Assembly (NCBI GenBank): GCA_964405775.1
Contig: CAYOPG010000027.1
Location: forward strand, 1-26,138
Direction of reading: 5' to 3'
DNA: 26,138 nt
DNA from: JAAZFF01 sp964405775
GTDB taxonomy: Bacteria; Verrucomicrobiota; Kiritimatiellia; RFP12; UBA3636
How positions within the stretch are numbered: the stretch's first letter is position 1; each line of letters opens with the position of its first letter. Below, piece after piece: positions 7,503 to 15,994 of this stretch. The translations under genes and the position numbers were made by a program. Under the pieces are notes generated by a model that was not told the origin of the DNA, ran no database searches, and saw only the letters and a program-made list of their open reading frames with translations.

Positions 7503-10500
7503 TCATCCCAGCATCTCTGCCAAAAACTTCGCAGTGTGTGATTTTGGGGAATGTTTTTTTGCGAGGTCTGCGGGTGAACCAGCGGCGACAACCGAGCCAC
7601 CGCCATCTCCACCCTCGGGACCGAGATCGATTATCCAGTCGGCTTCAGCTATCACGTCCGGGTTGTGTTCTATCATCACGACAGTGTGCCCCCCATCGAC
7701 AAGCCGATGAACGACTTTCAACAGGTTGGCAACATCTGCCATGTGCAGCCCTACAGTCGGTTCGTCAAGAACGTAAAGCGTGGCGGGCGCTTTGAATCCG
7801 GGACGCGGCGTGCAGCGCGCCAGCTCGGTCACCAATTTGATTCGTTGCGCCTCTCCGCCGCTCAATGTGGCGCTCTGTTGCCCCAGCGAGATGTACCCCA
7901 TGCCAACATCTGAAAGCAGCTGAAGAGGATAATGGATTGACGGGAACGGCTCGAAGAACCCAAGAGCCTCCGAGACGCTCATTGACAAGACGTCGGCAAT
8001 TGTTTTGCCGTTGTACTTGACGTACAGAGTGTCGGGATTAAAACGAGCTCCACCGCATGTTTCGCAGGGCGTGACCACCTCCGGCAGAAACGCCATCTCT
8101 ATGCGCACTGCTCCCTGCCCAAGACATTCGTGGCAGCGTCCTCCCTCGATATTGAAGGAGAAACGAGACGCATTGTACCCCCACAACTTTGCATCAGGAG
8201 TGGAAGCGAACAACTGGCGTATCTGAGTCCAAAATCCGACGTATGTGGCCGGACACGAACGCGGCGTACGGCCAATCGGAGTTTGATCTACTTCCAGTAC
8301 GCGCTTTATCGACCCGGCGCCATCTATGCCGGCGCATCCGACTGGTTGGACTTTGCCACGCGGCTTGTTGATTGGGCGCATACTTTCATGAAGTACGTCG
8401 CGCACCAGGGTGGACTTCCCCGAGCCGCTCACGCCCGTCACGACAGTGAGGCGTTCCAGCGGAATTTCTACGTCTATCCCGCGCAAATTGTGCATACGCG
8501 CATCTTTTACGGTCAGAAAGGCTGTGTTTTTGCTGTCGCGATAGCTGCCGTTGAGCGGATGTTTCATTGGAGACTTCAGAAATTGTGACGTCTTAGACCG
8601 CTCGGATTTCAATATCTGTTTGATTGAGCCGGTTGCAACGACCTCTCCCCCCTCTACGCCGGCCCCTGGGCCGAGGTCTACAATGTAGTCGGCACGGCGC
8701 ATGGTCATTTCGTCATGCTCGACAACGAGCACAGTGTTCCCTTTGTCCCGAAGCCCTTCTATAGTGTCCAACAACATCTGTGTATCGCGATGGTGCAGAC
8801 CGATGGTGGGTTCATCAAGTATGTAGCAAACCCCGCACAGATTAGAGCCGAGCTGTGATGATAGACGTATGCGCTGGCTCTCGCCTCCGCTCAATGTGGG
8901 GACGGCGCGGTCAAGCGTTAGATAGCCAAGCCCAACTTTTTCGAGAAAAGTTAGGCGTGAGATAATGTCTTCAATGATGGGCGATGCAATGGCTCTCTCA
9001 CGCGCTGTAAGTTTTATTTTTCTGAAATGCGCAAGAGCATAGGAAATCGTCATCGAGGTGAACTCCTGTATCCCTTTCCCTCGGAAACGGAAGGCTCGCG
9101 CTACAGGGTTTAACCTGCTGCCGCCACAGGCGGAACAAACGGCAGACCCCGCTCCATCGATATCATCCCCCACGACATCGGCAAAGCTACGGGTCCGCCC
9201 GCTCTGCCATTCGTCCTTCTCGCGCTTTTTCGCCGCCTTGCCACGTCCTGCAACAACGCCGTACCCATCGCATTCATGGCAATAACCGCGATGCGAGTTA
9301 AAAGAGAACAGGCGCGGATCCGGTTCTTCGAAACTCGTTCCGCAAGTTGTGCAAACGCGAGCCGTGGATACCACGTATTCTTGTTCCTTCTTCTTACCTC
9401 CTAGATGGAGCACTCGCAGGAGTCCGTTTCCGTGATCCAGAGCCGTTTTAATTTTCGCCAACAATTCCTTTGCTCCGACTTCAGTGGGTCTTATCGTCGC
9501 CACGGGATAGTCTATGTTGTGTTCTTTGTAACGGTCTAACGCTTCCCAAGGTTTTGTGTCGCGCCACTCGCCATCGACTCGGAGCGATTTGCAACCGCGT
9601 TTTGCCGCCCATTCAGCCAGGTCTTTGTAGACACCCTTGCGCCCCGAAACCAGCCGAGCGAGAAGCATTATATCCTTGCCTGCGTGACGCCCAAGCATTC
9701 GCTCCATGATCCGCTCCGGTGTTTGACGAGAAATCTCACCTCCGCAGTCCGGGCAGTGCTGTACGCCCAGAGTTAGGAACAACAGACGCAGAGCGTTATA
9801 AAGTTCGGTAACGGTTGCAACGGTGCTTTTCCAACCGCCTTGACTTAGGCGCTGCTCTATGGCTACTGTCGGGGGCAATGCGGAGAGCGACAGCACGTCT
9901 GGTTTTGCCTGCGGTTGCACAAACTGCCGAGCATAGGCATTTAAACATTCGAGATAGCGACGCTGCCCGGAAGCAAACAATATATCAAATGCAAGAGTTG
10001 ATTTCCCCGAGCCGCTTACACCGGTTATAACTGAAAATTTATCTAGCGGGATGTCCACGTCTATATTTCGCAGATTATGTTCATGAGCCTTGCGCACCGA
10101 AATCATCTGTGGACGTTTTCGCGCAGAGTACGCAGAGGCGGTCTCGGCAGCGAGCAATGTCGGCTCTGCATTCGAGGCGCGTCTTGCGTGCGAATCTCGT
10201 GTGTCTGCCCGTAATGCGGCGCCGGTGGCACTCGCGGGATGCATCTCAATTTCAGACGGAGTCCCCACTGCAACCACTTCCCCACCCGCCTCGCCCCCCT
10301 CGGGGCCGAGGTCGATTATATGGTCGGCGGCGCGCATGACCATGATATTGTGTTCGATAACCACAACAGAGTTGCCAGCCTCAACCAAGCGGCGCAAAAC
10401 TCCATTCAGCAACTCCGTGTCAGTGAAATGAAGCCCGGTCGTCGGCTCGTCGAAAATAAACAGAGTGTTGCGGCGGCTGCGTGTTTTCTTCTTGGGGTCT

Positions 10501-13013
10501 TCCGCCAAGTGTCCCGCAAGTTTCAGCCGCTGCGCCTCTCCCCCGCTAAGTGTGGGAACCGGTTGCCCCAAACGCAGATACCCGAGGCCTACATCCTGTA
10601 ACGGGCGAAGGCAGGCGACAACGTTTTTATCTGCCGCAAAAATATCGGCGGCTTCATCAACAGTCAATTCTAGCGCATCGGCTATCGATATGGCTCTGCC
10701 GCGTCCCGGCAAATTCATTTTAACTTCGAGAATTTCCTTCCGGTAGCGACGCCCGCCGCATTCCTCGCACTTTAGATAGACGTCACTCAGAAACTGCATC
10801 TCGACCATCTCAAATCCTGACCCCTCGCAATGTGGACAACGCCCAACACCGGAGTTGAAACTGAAGTCGCCATACGAATATCCACGTTCGATAGCGGCAG
10901 GCAGTTTGGCGAAGAGTTTTCGGATGGCGTCGAAAGCCTTGACATAGCTGCCTGGAGTTGAGCGCGTGGTCTTGCCGATTGGCGACTGGTCAACCATGAC
11001 GGCCTCGGATATGTACTCGGTGCCGTCGACGCCGTCGCATTCGCCTGACGATTCCACGACCTTGCCAAGAGAGCGCATCACATTCGAGTACAACACGTCG
11101 TTCACTAGCGTGGATTTCCCCGAACCGCTTACGCCCGTAACCACGACATATTGGTTCAGTGGAAATTCGACCGAAATGTTTTTTAGGTTGTGTTCGCGCG
11201 CGCCGCGCACGCGCAATTTCAGCGTTGCGAGCGGTTCCTCAGGCTCTGACGCAGACTCCGGATCACGATCCCCGCGCAAGTACGGTGCCGACACACTGGA
11301 GGCGCTCTGAAGCAGCGCTGGCACCGACCCGTTGAAAATGATCGAGCCGCCACGCTCCCCGGGACCTGGCCCCATTTCGATTACACGGTCCGCAGCCTTG
11401 ATAACCTCTGGATCATGTTCTACCACCAGTACCGTATTGCCAGCGTCGCGCAGCCGGCGCAGAACAGCGATCAGGCGTTCAATATCACGCGGATGAAGCC
11501 CAATGCTGGGCTCGTCCAAGACGAATAGTGTGTTAACCAACGAACTGCCAAGTGCCTGAGTGAGGTTTATGCGTTGCACCTCCCCGCCGCTGAGAGTGCG
11601 CGACTGTCTGTCTAGCGTAAGATACCCGAGCCCCACCTCGCATAGATATGTTAAGGTCGGGATAATCTCGTCGAACAGAGTCTGCGCATCTCGAGAATCG
11701 AGAGTTTTGCGGAATTCACAAAAAAACGCCAGCACATCACTGATGGGCATCAGCATTATATCCTGGATGTTATACGACTTTTGACCTAGCACTAGCTTCC
11801 AATTCATGGCGGCTGCTTTGAGACGCGAGCCGTGGCACATGTGGCACTCGACGTACTCACGGTAGTGCGCCAGCATAATGCGAGCATGCATCTTATATGA
11901 ACGCGCTTCAATGTCGGCGAAAAAACGGTCGACTCCCCACCAGAGACCAGAATCAAAATCCCCCTCTCCTTCGAAAACCCAGCGGCGGTCTTCTTCGGAA
12001 AGTTGATTCCATGGCGTATTGACTGGGAACTTGCGTTTCTTCGCGTGTCGCATCAGTTCGCGTTGGCAAACAAGCATCATGTTTGTCTGAAACGGGCGTA
12101 TGCAACCTTCTGCGACACTCTTCGAAGGATCAGGAACGATTAGCTTTTTAGAAATTGATATAGTTCTGCCGAAGCCTCGGCAAGTTTCGCAAGCCCCAAC
12201 CGGCGAGTTGAAAGAAAACATGTTCGGAGTCGGCATCTGGAATTCTATTCCGCAATCCGGACAATCCATGCGGTTGCTGAACTTATACTCTGCAAGTTCC
12301 GTCATGTCGTCTCCGAGAGGGCAAACAGATATCTCGCCCTTCCCTTTTGCGAAAGCCGTTTCGATAGCCTCGCCTATGCGCGCACGCTTGCCCGCTTCGA
12401 ATACAACCATATCCTGCGCGACTTTTAAAAGACCATCGCCCTCCTCTTTAATACGTCGGTACCCCTGCTGACCAAGCAACTCCACAGTTTCCTCTAGTGT
12501 GAAACTGGGCGGAATATCGACTTTGAACGAGATTGATATCCGCTTGCCTTCGCAGCCTGAATCTTTCAGCTTATCCACCACCGTCTCTACAGAGTCCGCA
12601 ATTACCTCTTTCCCGCACTTAGGGCAGAAAAGCCGGGCTCGCTTGGCAAAGAGCAGCTTCAGGCGATCGTTGATCTCCGTCATGGTTCCAACTGTGGAGC
12701 GCGATGTGCGTACTGGATTGATCTGTCTGATGGCAATGGCTGGAGGGATGCCATCCACTGAATCCACCTCAGGCGGATCCATTCTCTCCAGAAACATGCG
12801 AGCATACGAGGAAAACGTCTCGATGTACCGTCTCTGTCCCTCTGCATATACCGTGTCGAAAGCAAGCGATGACTTGCCCGAACCGCTGACGCCTGTCACT
12901 ACGATAAACTCGCCGATTGGAAAATCTACATCAAGGTTTTTCAGATTGTTCTGGCGCGCACCGCGCACGCGTATAGCATCGATCAGCTTCACTGTATTCT
13001 TTGTTTTATGCAT
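7503..13013 (-). CDS. uvrA: Excinuclease ABC subunit A, double-length tandem UvrA
   Basis: UvrA is the damage-sensing ATPase of nucleotide-excision repair and loads UvrB on damaged DNA. Ordinary UvrA is about 940 residues with two ABC modules. This protein has 1836 residues and is two UvrA copies in tandem. Four Walker A motifs GVSGSGKS occur at 41-48, 627-634, 998-1005 and 1527-1534. Four LSGGE signatures are near 474, 822, 1373 and 1717, and four Walker B LDEP/FDEP motifs near 499, 854, 1399 and 1749. Zinc-finger CxxC pairs occur in both halves, at 251/254 with 275/278, 726/729 with 749/752, 1221/1224 with 1245/1248, and 1627/1630 with 1650/1653. Residues about 925-968 look like a non-conserved linker. 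Such fused UvrA is known from Chlamydiae. The ATG at 13011-13013 lies 8 bases from a perfect -10 box, implying a leaderless message. Confidence 0.97.
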   Translation of the reverse strand: MHKTKNTVKLIDAIRVRGARQNNLKNLDVDFPIGEFIVVTGVSGSGKSSLAFDTVYAEGQRRYIETFSSYARMFLERMDPPEVDSVDGIPPAIAIRQINPVRTSRSTVGTMTEINDRLKLLFAKRARLFCPKCGKEVIADSVETVVDKLKDSGCEGKRISISFKVDIPPSFTLEETVELLGQQGYRRIKEEGDGLLKVAQDMVVFEAGKRARIGEAIETAFAKGKGEISVCPLGDDMTELAEYKFSNRMDCPDCGIEFQMPTPNMFSFNSPVGACETCRGFGRTISISKKLIVPDPSKSVAEGCIRPFQTNMMLVCQRELMRHAKKRKFPVNTPWNQLSEEDRRWVFEGEGDFDSGLWWGVDRFFADIEARSYKMHARIMLAHYREYVECHMCHGSRLKAAAMNWKLVLGQKSYNIQDIMLMPISDVLAFFCEFRKTLDSRDAQTLFDEIIPTLTYLCEVGLGYLTLDRQSRTLSGGEVQRINLTQALGSSLVNTLFVLDEPSIGLHPRDIERLIAVLRRLRDAGNTVLVVEHDPEVIKAADRVIEMGPGPGERGGSIIFNGSVPALLQSASSVSAPYLRGDRDPESASEPEEPLATLKLRVRGAREHNLKNISVEFPLNQYVVVTGVSGSGKSTLVNDVLYSNVMRSLGKVVESSGECDGVDGTEYISEAVMVDQSPIGKTTRSTPGSYVKAFDAIRKLFAKLPAAIERGYSYGDFSFNSGVGRCPHCEGSGFEMVEMQFLSDVYLKCEECGGRRYRKEILEVKMNLPGRGRAISIADALELTVDEAADIFAADKNVVACLRPLQDVGLGYLRLGQPVPTLSGGEAQRLKLAGHLAEDPKKKTRSRRNTLFIFDEPTTGLHFTDTELLNGVLRRLVEAGNSVVVIEHNIMVMRAADHIIDLGPEGGEAGGEVVAVGTPSEIEMHPASATGAALRADTRDSHARRASNAEPTLLAAETASAYSARKRPQMISVRKAHEHNLRNIDVDIPLDKFSVITGVSGSGKSTLAFDILFASGQRRYLECLNAYARQFVQPQAKPDVLSLSALPPTVAIEQRLSQGGWKSTVATVTELYNALRLLFLTLGVQHCPDCGGEISRQTPERIMERMLGRHAGKDIMLLARLVSGRKGVYKDLAEWAAKRGCKSLRVDGEWRDTKPWEALDRYKEHNIDYPVATIRPTEVGAKELLAKIKTALDHGNGLLRVLHLGGKKKEQEYVVSTARVCTTCGTSFEEPDPRLFSFNSHRGYCHECDGYGVVAGRGKAAKKREKDEWQSGRTRSFADVVGDDIDGAGSAVCSACGGSRLNPVARAFRFRGKGIQEFTSMTISYALAHFRKIKLTARERAIASPIIEDIISRLTFLEKVGLGYLTLDRAVPTLSGGESQRIRLSSQLGSNLCGVCYILDEPTIGLHHRDTQMLLDTIEGLRDKGNTVLVVEHDEMTMRRADYIVDLGPGAGVEGGEVVATGSIKQILKSERSKTSQFLKSPMKHPLNGSYRDSKNTAFLTVKDARMHNLRGIDVEIPLERLTVVTGVSGSGKSTLVRDVLHESMRPINKPRGKVQPVGCAGIDGAGSIKRVLEVDQTPIGRTPRSCPATYVGFWTQIRQLFASTPDAKLWGYNASRFSFNIEGGRCHECLGQGAVRIEMAFLPEVVTPCETCGGARFNPDTLYVKYNGKTIADVLSMSVSEALGFFEPFPSIHYPLQLLSDVGMGYISLGQQSATLSGGEAQRIKLVTELARCTPRPGFKAPATLYVLDEPTVGLHMADVANLLKVVHRLVDGGHTVVMIEHNPDVIAEADWIIDLGPEGGDGGGSVVAAGSPADLAKKHSPKSHTAKFLAEMLG

Positions 13014-13049
13014 GCGCCTTATTATAGCATAGAACGCGTCGAAATCGAA
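13014..13049 (-). promoter_or_regulatory. uvrA promoter (extended -10)
   Basis: On the minus strand a perfect TATAAT (13021-13026) is preceded by TGC, an extended -10. A 17-base spacer leads to a poor -35 (TTCGAT, 13044-13049). The -10 ends 8 bases before the uvrA ATG, so the predicted start of transcription (about 13014) adjoins the start codon. No LexA-like box was recognised. Confidence 0.6.
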
Positions 13050-13067
13050 TTTAATCGGTTATCACGA

Positions 13068-13096
13068 TTGACTTTGGCTTGGTTTTGATTCAATAT
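13068..13096 (+). promoter_or_regulatory. Candidate promoter of the ExbD-like lipoprotein gene
   Basis: TTGACT (13068-13073, 5 of 6 to consensus) is followed by a 17-base spacer and CAATAT (13091-13096, 3 of 6). The -10 ends 8 bases before the ATG at 13104. TATATT (13094-13099) is an alternative -10 but would need a 20-base spacer. Confidence 0.4.
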
Positions 13097-13103
13097 ATTG
13101 CCC

Positions 13104-13502
13104 ATGCGTTTCAGTAAAAAACATTTCTTGTTGATTGCGCTCTGCAGCATCGTCGTGCAGGGGTGCATAACCACGACTACCACTCGTTCTAAAGCCTCTG
13201 GAGGAGGAAGGCCGGGGGTGGAGGTCGGCGTTTACAAAGACGGCTCCATCACGCTTTATGGCAACCCGGTTGACAGGCACACGCTCGCCAAACGTCTGAT
13301 CAAAGAGGAGCATGCCGACAAAGGGAGAGCAATCGTGCTGAAGTCCAAAGACGGGGCCACGCGCTCACAGCTAGTGGATCTGCGAGGATTCCTGGTTTTG
13401 AACAAAATCCCCAATGTGACGATCGTCACAACGCTCAACGCCGGTGCTGATGAAGGCGAATCAGAGGACAACTTAATAGCGCACCCTGTCTACTCGCGGT
13501 AG
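13104..13502 (+). CDS. Small lipoprotein with ExbD/TolR-like periplasmic domain
   Basis: A 132-residue protein from ATG 13104; a TTG two codons earlier is a less likely start. The N-terminus MRFSKKHFLLIALCSIVVQGC is a lipoprotein-type signal with lipid-attachment Cys21. The glutamine at the -2 position is unusual for a lipobox. After a Thr/Ser/Gly-rich spacer, residues about 39-110 read VEVGVYKDGSITLYGNPV, LAKRLIKEEH, AIVLKSKDGA, LVDLRGFLVLNKIPNVTIVTT. This is the strand-helix-strand order of the periplasmic part of ExbD/TolR. Canonical ExbD has an N-terminal transmembrane helix with a key aspartate and sits with ExbB. Here there is a lipid anchor and no ExbB neighbour. The gene lies alone between uvrA (divergent) and uvrC (convergent). 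The domain match is by eye, the role unknown. Confidence 0.7.
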   Translation: MRFSKKHFLLIALCSIVVQGCITTTTTRSKASGGGRPGVEVGVYKDGSITLYGNPVDRHTLAKRLIKEEHADKGRAIVLKSKDGATRSQLVDLRGFLVLNKIPNVTIVTTLNAGADEGESEDNLIAHPVYSR

Positions 13503-13519
13503 GCCGAAATATAGAAACA

Positions 13520-13539
13520 CTGAACGAGAGTTTGTTCAG
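13520..13539. terminator. Hairpin at the lipoprotein/uvrC convergent end
   Basis: CTGAAC (13520-13525) and GTTCAG (13534-13539) form a perfect 6-bp stem with an 8-base loop in the convergent spacer, overlapping the uvrC stop codon. Read on the minus strand it is followed by a T-rich stretch. It is a plausible weak terminator for uvrC and perhaps for both genes. Confidence 0.35.
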
Positions 13540-15011
13540 CTCTTGGCGCCCTGTCTGGCGGTTACGCGGCGGACGGCGTCGAGTATCTTCTGAGCAAGTG
13601 GTTCTCCGATTCCCGCCACTGATGCAACATCCTTAAGCCCTGCAGCGGCGATACGGCGCACCGAGCCGAATTTCTTCAAGAGGAGAATCTTGCGTGCTTC
13701 GCCAACACCGTCGATTTCATCAAGGATCGATTCCTTTATCTTCTTGTTTCTCAGGTTGCGGTTGTAAGTTATTGCGAAGCGGTGAGCCTCGTCGCGCAAA
13801 CGCATCAGCACTTTAAGAGCTTCGCTATCGCGCGGTAGCAACACGGAGTCCCGGCCGTCTTTGTCGATCACAATCTCTTCAAGCCTCTCTGCCAACCCTA
13901 CTGCCGGCATATCCGCCAGCCCTAGCTTTGCCAGTTCGGCACGCGCAGCGCGCAACTGCGTGATGCCTCCATCAACCATGACCAAATCAGGAAGCTGTAT
14001 GCCCTCTTCGAGAGTTCTTGTATACCTTCTTCGGATCACTTCCGCGATGCTCATTGGGTCATCGATCCCCTGAACAGTTTTGATCCTGAACCGCCTGTAG
14101 CGTTGCGGAGCTGGAATACCGTCGACAGCTGCCACCATCGATGCAACGGAAAACGTACCGCTGATATGAGAGATATCGAAACCCTCTATGAGATACGGAG
14201 GGGCGGCTAGTTCCAGTATCTCGGCCAACTCGGCGCAACCTCCAGCCGCATTTTCGCGCTTTACGGTCGGGTTCGAGACGACCCGCGCTCTCTGCTTAGA
14301 CATGTCACGGATTGCCAGTATTGTGTCTCGGATCTGTGCGGCTCGCTCAAAATCCATTGCGGATGCCGCCGCCGCCATCTCGGTCTTAAGGTTCTCCATT
14401 TCCGAAACGCTGCCGTTTCGAATAAAGTCGCACGCCTGTTGGAACCTTGTCCTGTACCCATCAGCTGAAATCAAGCCTATGCACGGCGCAGAGCATTGCG
14501 CGATGCGGTCGTTGTGGCAGTGTTTATGCTCTTCCACGCCGGGATTGTTATGCGGACACTTGCGTATGCCGTAACGACGCTCCGCGAAGTCTTTCACTAT
14601 GCGAACGACGTTCGACGACGGGAACGGGCCAAAATACTCGTTGCCATCGTCGCGGACGATACGGCACTCAGCAAATCGTGGAAGGGGCAGATGGTTTTCG
14701 GCGCGGATAGCGAGATATCGCTTGTCGTCACGGAATACCACATTGAATCGCGGCTTGTAGTCCTTTATAAGCCGCCCTTCCGTAAGCAGAGCTTCAGCTT
14801 CGTTACGGACCACCATGATGTCAAGGTCTGCAACGCTGTTTATCAGCCCGCGAAGCTTTGGCGACGCCTTGGTGAATGTAGAAGGCCTAAAATAGCTCTG
14901 CACACGGCGCCTTAGCGAAACGGCTTTGCCAACATAGATGATCCGGCCGTTGCGGTCGCGCATGATGTAGCAACCTGGCTTGTCGGGCAGGTTGCGAAGC
15001 TTCTGCTTCAA
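13536..15011 (-). CDS. uvrC: Excinuclease ABC subunit C, short form
   Basis: UvrC makes both incisions around a lesion bound by UvrB. The protein is 491 residues; usual length is about 600. The GIY-YIG nuclease is at 8-90 (PGCYIM at 12-17, IIYVGKA at 24-30). Four cysteines (C152, C165, C173, C177) match the spacing of the E. coli 4Fe-4S ligands. A UVR motif for UvrB binding is at about 205-240. An RNase H-like nuclease has GFDISH (277-282), VDGG (346-349) and RDEAHRFA (406-413). C-terminal helix-hairpin-helix repeats follow from 430. Between the UVR motif and GFDISH only about 37 residues remain where typical UvrC has well over 100. The start is probably TTG 15009-15011; no in-frame ATG is nearby and no good ribosome-binding site is seen. 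It follows rmd by 37 bases. Confidence 0.93.
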   Translation of the reverse strand: MKQKLRNLPDKPGCYIMRDRNGRIIYVGKAVSLRRRVQSYFRPSTFTKASPKLRGLINSVADLDIMVVRNEAEALLTEGRLIKDYKPRFNVVFRDDKRYLAIRAENHLPLPRFAECRIVRDDGNEYFGPFPSSNVVRIVKDFAERRYGIRKCPHNNPGVEEHKHCHNDRIAQCSAPCIGLISADGYRTRFQQACDFIRNGSVSEMENLKTEMAAAASAMDFERAAQIRDTILAIRDMSKQRARVVSNPTVKRENAAGGCAELAEILELAAPPYLIEGFDISHISGTFSVASMVAAVDGIPAPQRYRRFRIKTVQGIDDPMSIAEVIRRRYTRTLEEGIQLPDLVMVDGGITQLRAARAELAKLGLADMPAVGLAERLEEIVIDKDGRDSVLLPRDSEALKVLMRLRDEAHRFAITYNRNLRNKKIKESILDEIDGVGEARKILLLKKFGSVRRIAAAGLKDVASVAGIGEPLAQKILDAVRRVTARQGAKS

Positions 15012-15048
15012 AACGTCATTTACGGCATTCAGACCTTATCACCACCTT

Positions 15049-15993
15049 CTAAGTGCGTTGCATCCAGTCTTCTAGCACACCCTCTAAAGTTTCACGAAGC
15101 GTATACTTGCGCTCCCACCCGAGAGCGGTCAGACGCGAATTGTTGCCGAGCAGGAGCAACTCATCGGAAGGACGCAACAAGCTCTTGCTCTGGCGCACCT
15201 CGACCTCGATCCCGGCCAGCTCGATAAGCATGTCGAGGACTTCCTGAATTTTAGGCGCCTCCCCTGTGCAAATGTTTACGGGAACCCCGGGGGCGCCTTT
15301 CTCCAGTAAAGTCATCATGCCGTCTACGCCATCACGGACATCGATAAAATCGCGTGCTGTGTCTAGTCTGCCGGTCTGCATCACAGACTTCATTTTGCCC
15401 TTCTTGATGAGAGCGATCTGGCGAGCGAAATTCTGTATCGCTGTTGCTGGCGGATGCCCTGTGCCAACATGGATGAACATGCGAGGCAGATAAACCGGCA
15501 TACCATAGTTCTTATAAAACTGGTAGCCCATAGCCTCGGTGGTCACTTTGGTTACACCGTATGGAGTCATCGGTCTAAGAGGCCTGTCTTCGCTGAGAGG
15601 ACAATCCTCCGGCTGAATATCCCCATATTCCGCACTGCTGCACGCTAGCAGGAGCTTCGCTTCGGGGCAGCTGTCGTGAGCCGCCGCGAGCACGTTGTGC
15701 GTGCCCTCGATGTTCACCAGGTAAGTGTAGTATTCGGCGTCCCAGGATGTGCCGTTGAACGCCTGCGCGGCCATATTAACGATCAGCTCCGGCTTCTCCG
15801 TCGAAAAAAGATTTTCGAGACTCTGCCTGTCAAGAATGTCGCAACCTGCAAAACGATACGGCCTGTCAACAACCTGACGCCCCATCGCGGTATGGCGGGA
15901 CACTCCCAGAACATCCCACCCAGACTCCTGAAGCCTTGAAAGGAAACATCCACCTACCATCCCCGTAGCACCTAGCACTATAGCTTTTTTCAT
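15049..15993 (-). CDS. rmd: NAD(P)-dependent sugar reductase, GDP-6-deoxy-D-mannose reductase-like
   Basis: This 314-residue extended short-chain dehydrogenase has the cofactor loop GATGMVG (8-14), a catalytic serine region CSSAEYGD (118-125) and the YxxxK pair Y145/K149. The segment RLDTARDFIDVRDGVDG, the NICTGEAPKI block and the LRPSDELLLLGNNSRLTALGW region closely resemble RMD. That enzyme reduces GDP-4-keto-6-deoxy-mannose to GDP-D-rhamnose. Related GDP-mannose 4,6-dehydratases are an alternative, but this length and ending favour the reductase. A partner dehydratase gene is not in the window. The ATG at 15991-15993 is one base after the previous stop, with a good AGGTGG ribosome-binding site. 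The context is sugar-nucleotide supply for a surface glycan. Confidence 0.8.
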   Translation of the reverse strand: MKKAIVLGATGMVGGCFLSRLQESGWDVLGVSRHTAMGRQVVDRPYRFAGCDILDRQSLENLFSTEKPELIVNMAAQAFNGTSWDAEYYTYLVNIEGTHNVLAAAHDSCPEAKLLLACSSAEYGDIQPEDCPLSEDRPLRPMTPYGVTKVTTEAMGYQFYKNYGMPVYLPRMFIHVGTGHPPATAIQNFARQIALIKKGKMKSVMQTGRLDTARDFIDVRDGVDGMMTLLEKGAPGVPVNICTGEAPKIQEVLDMLIELAGIEVEVRQSKSLLRPSDELLLLGNNSRLTALGWERKYTLRETLEGVLEDWMQRT

Positions 15994-15994
15994 C

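Noticed and set aside
8130..8588. Plus-strand 152-codon ORF and several other long ORFs opposite uvrA (for example 12499-13032)
   Set aside because: They lie antisense to clearly coding uvrA sequence, resemble no family and have composition expected of shadow frames.
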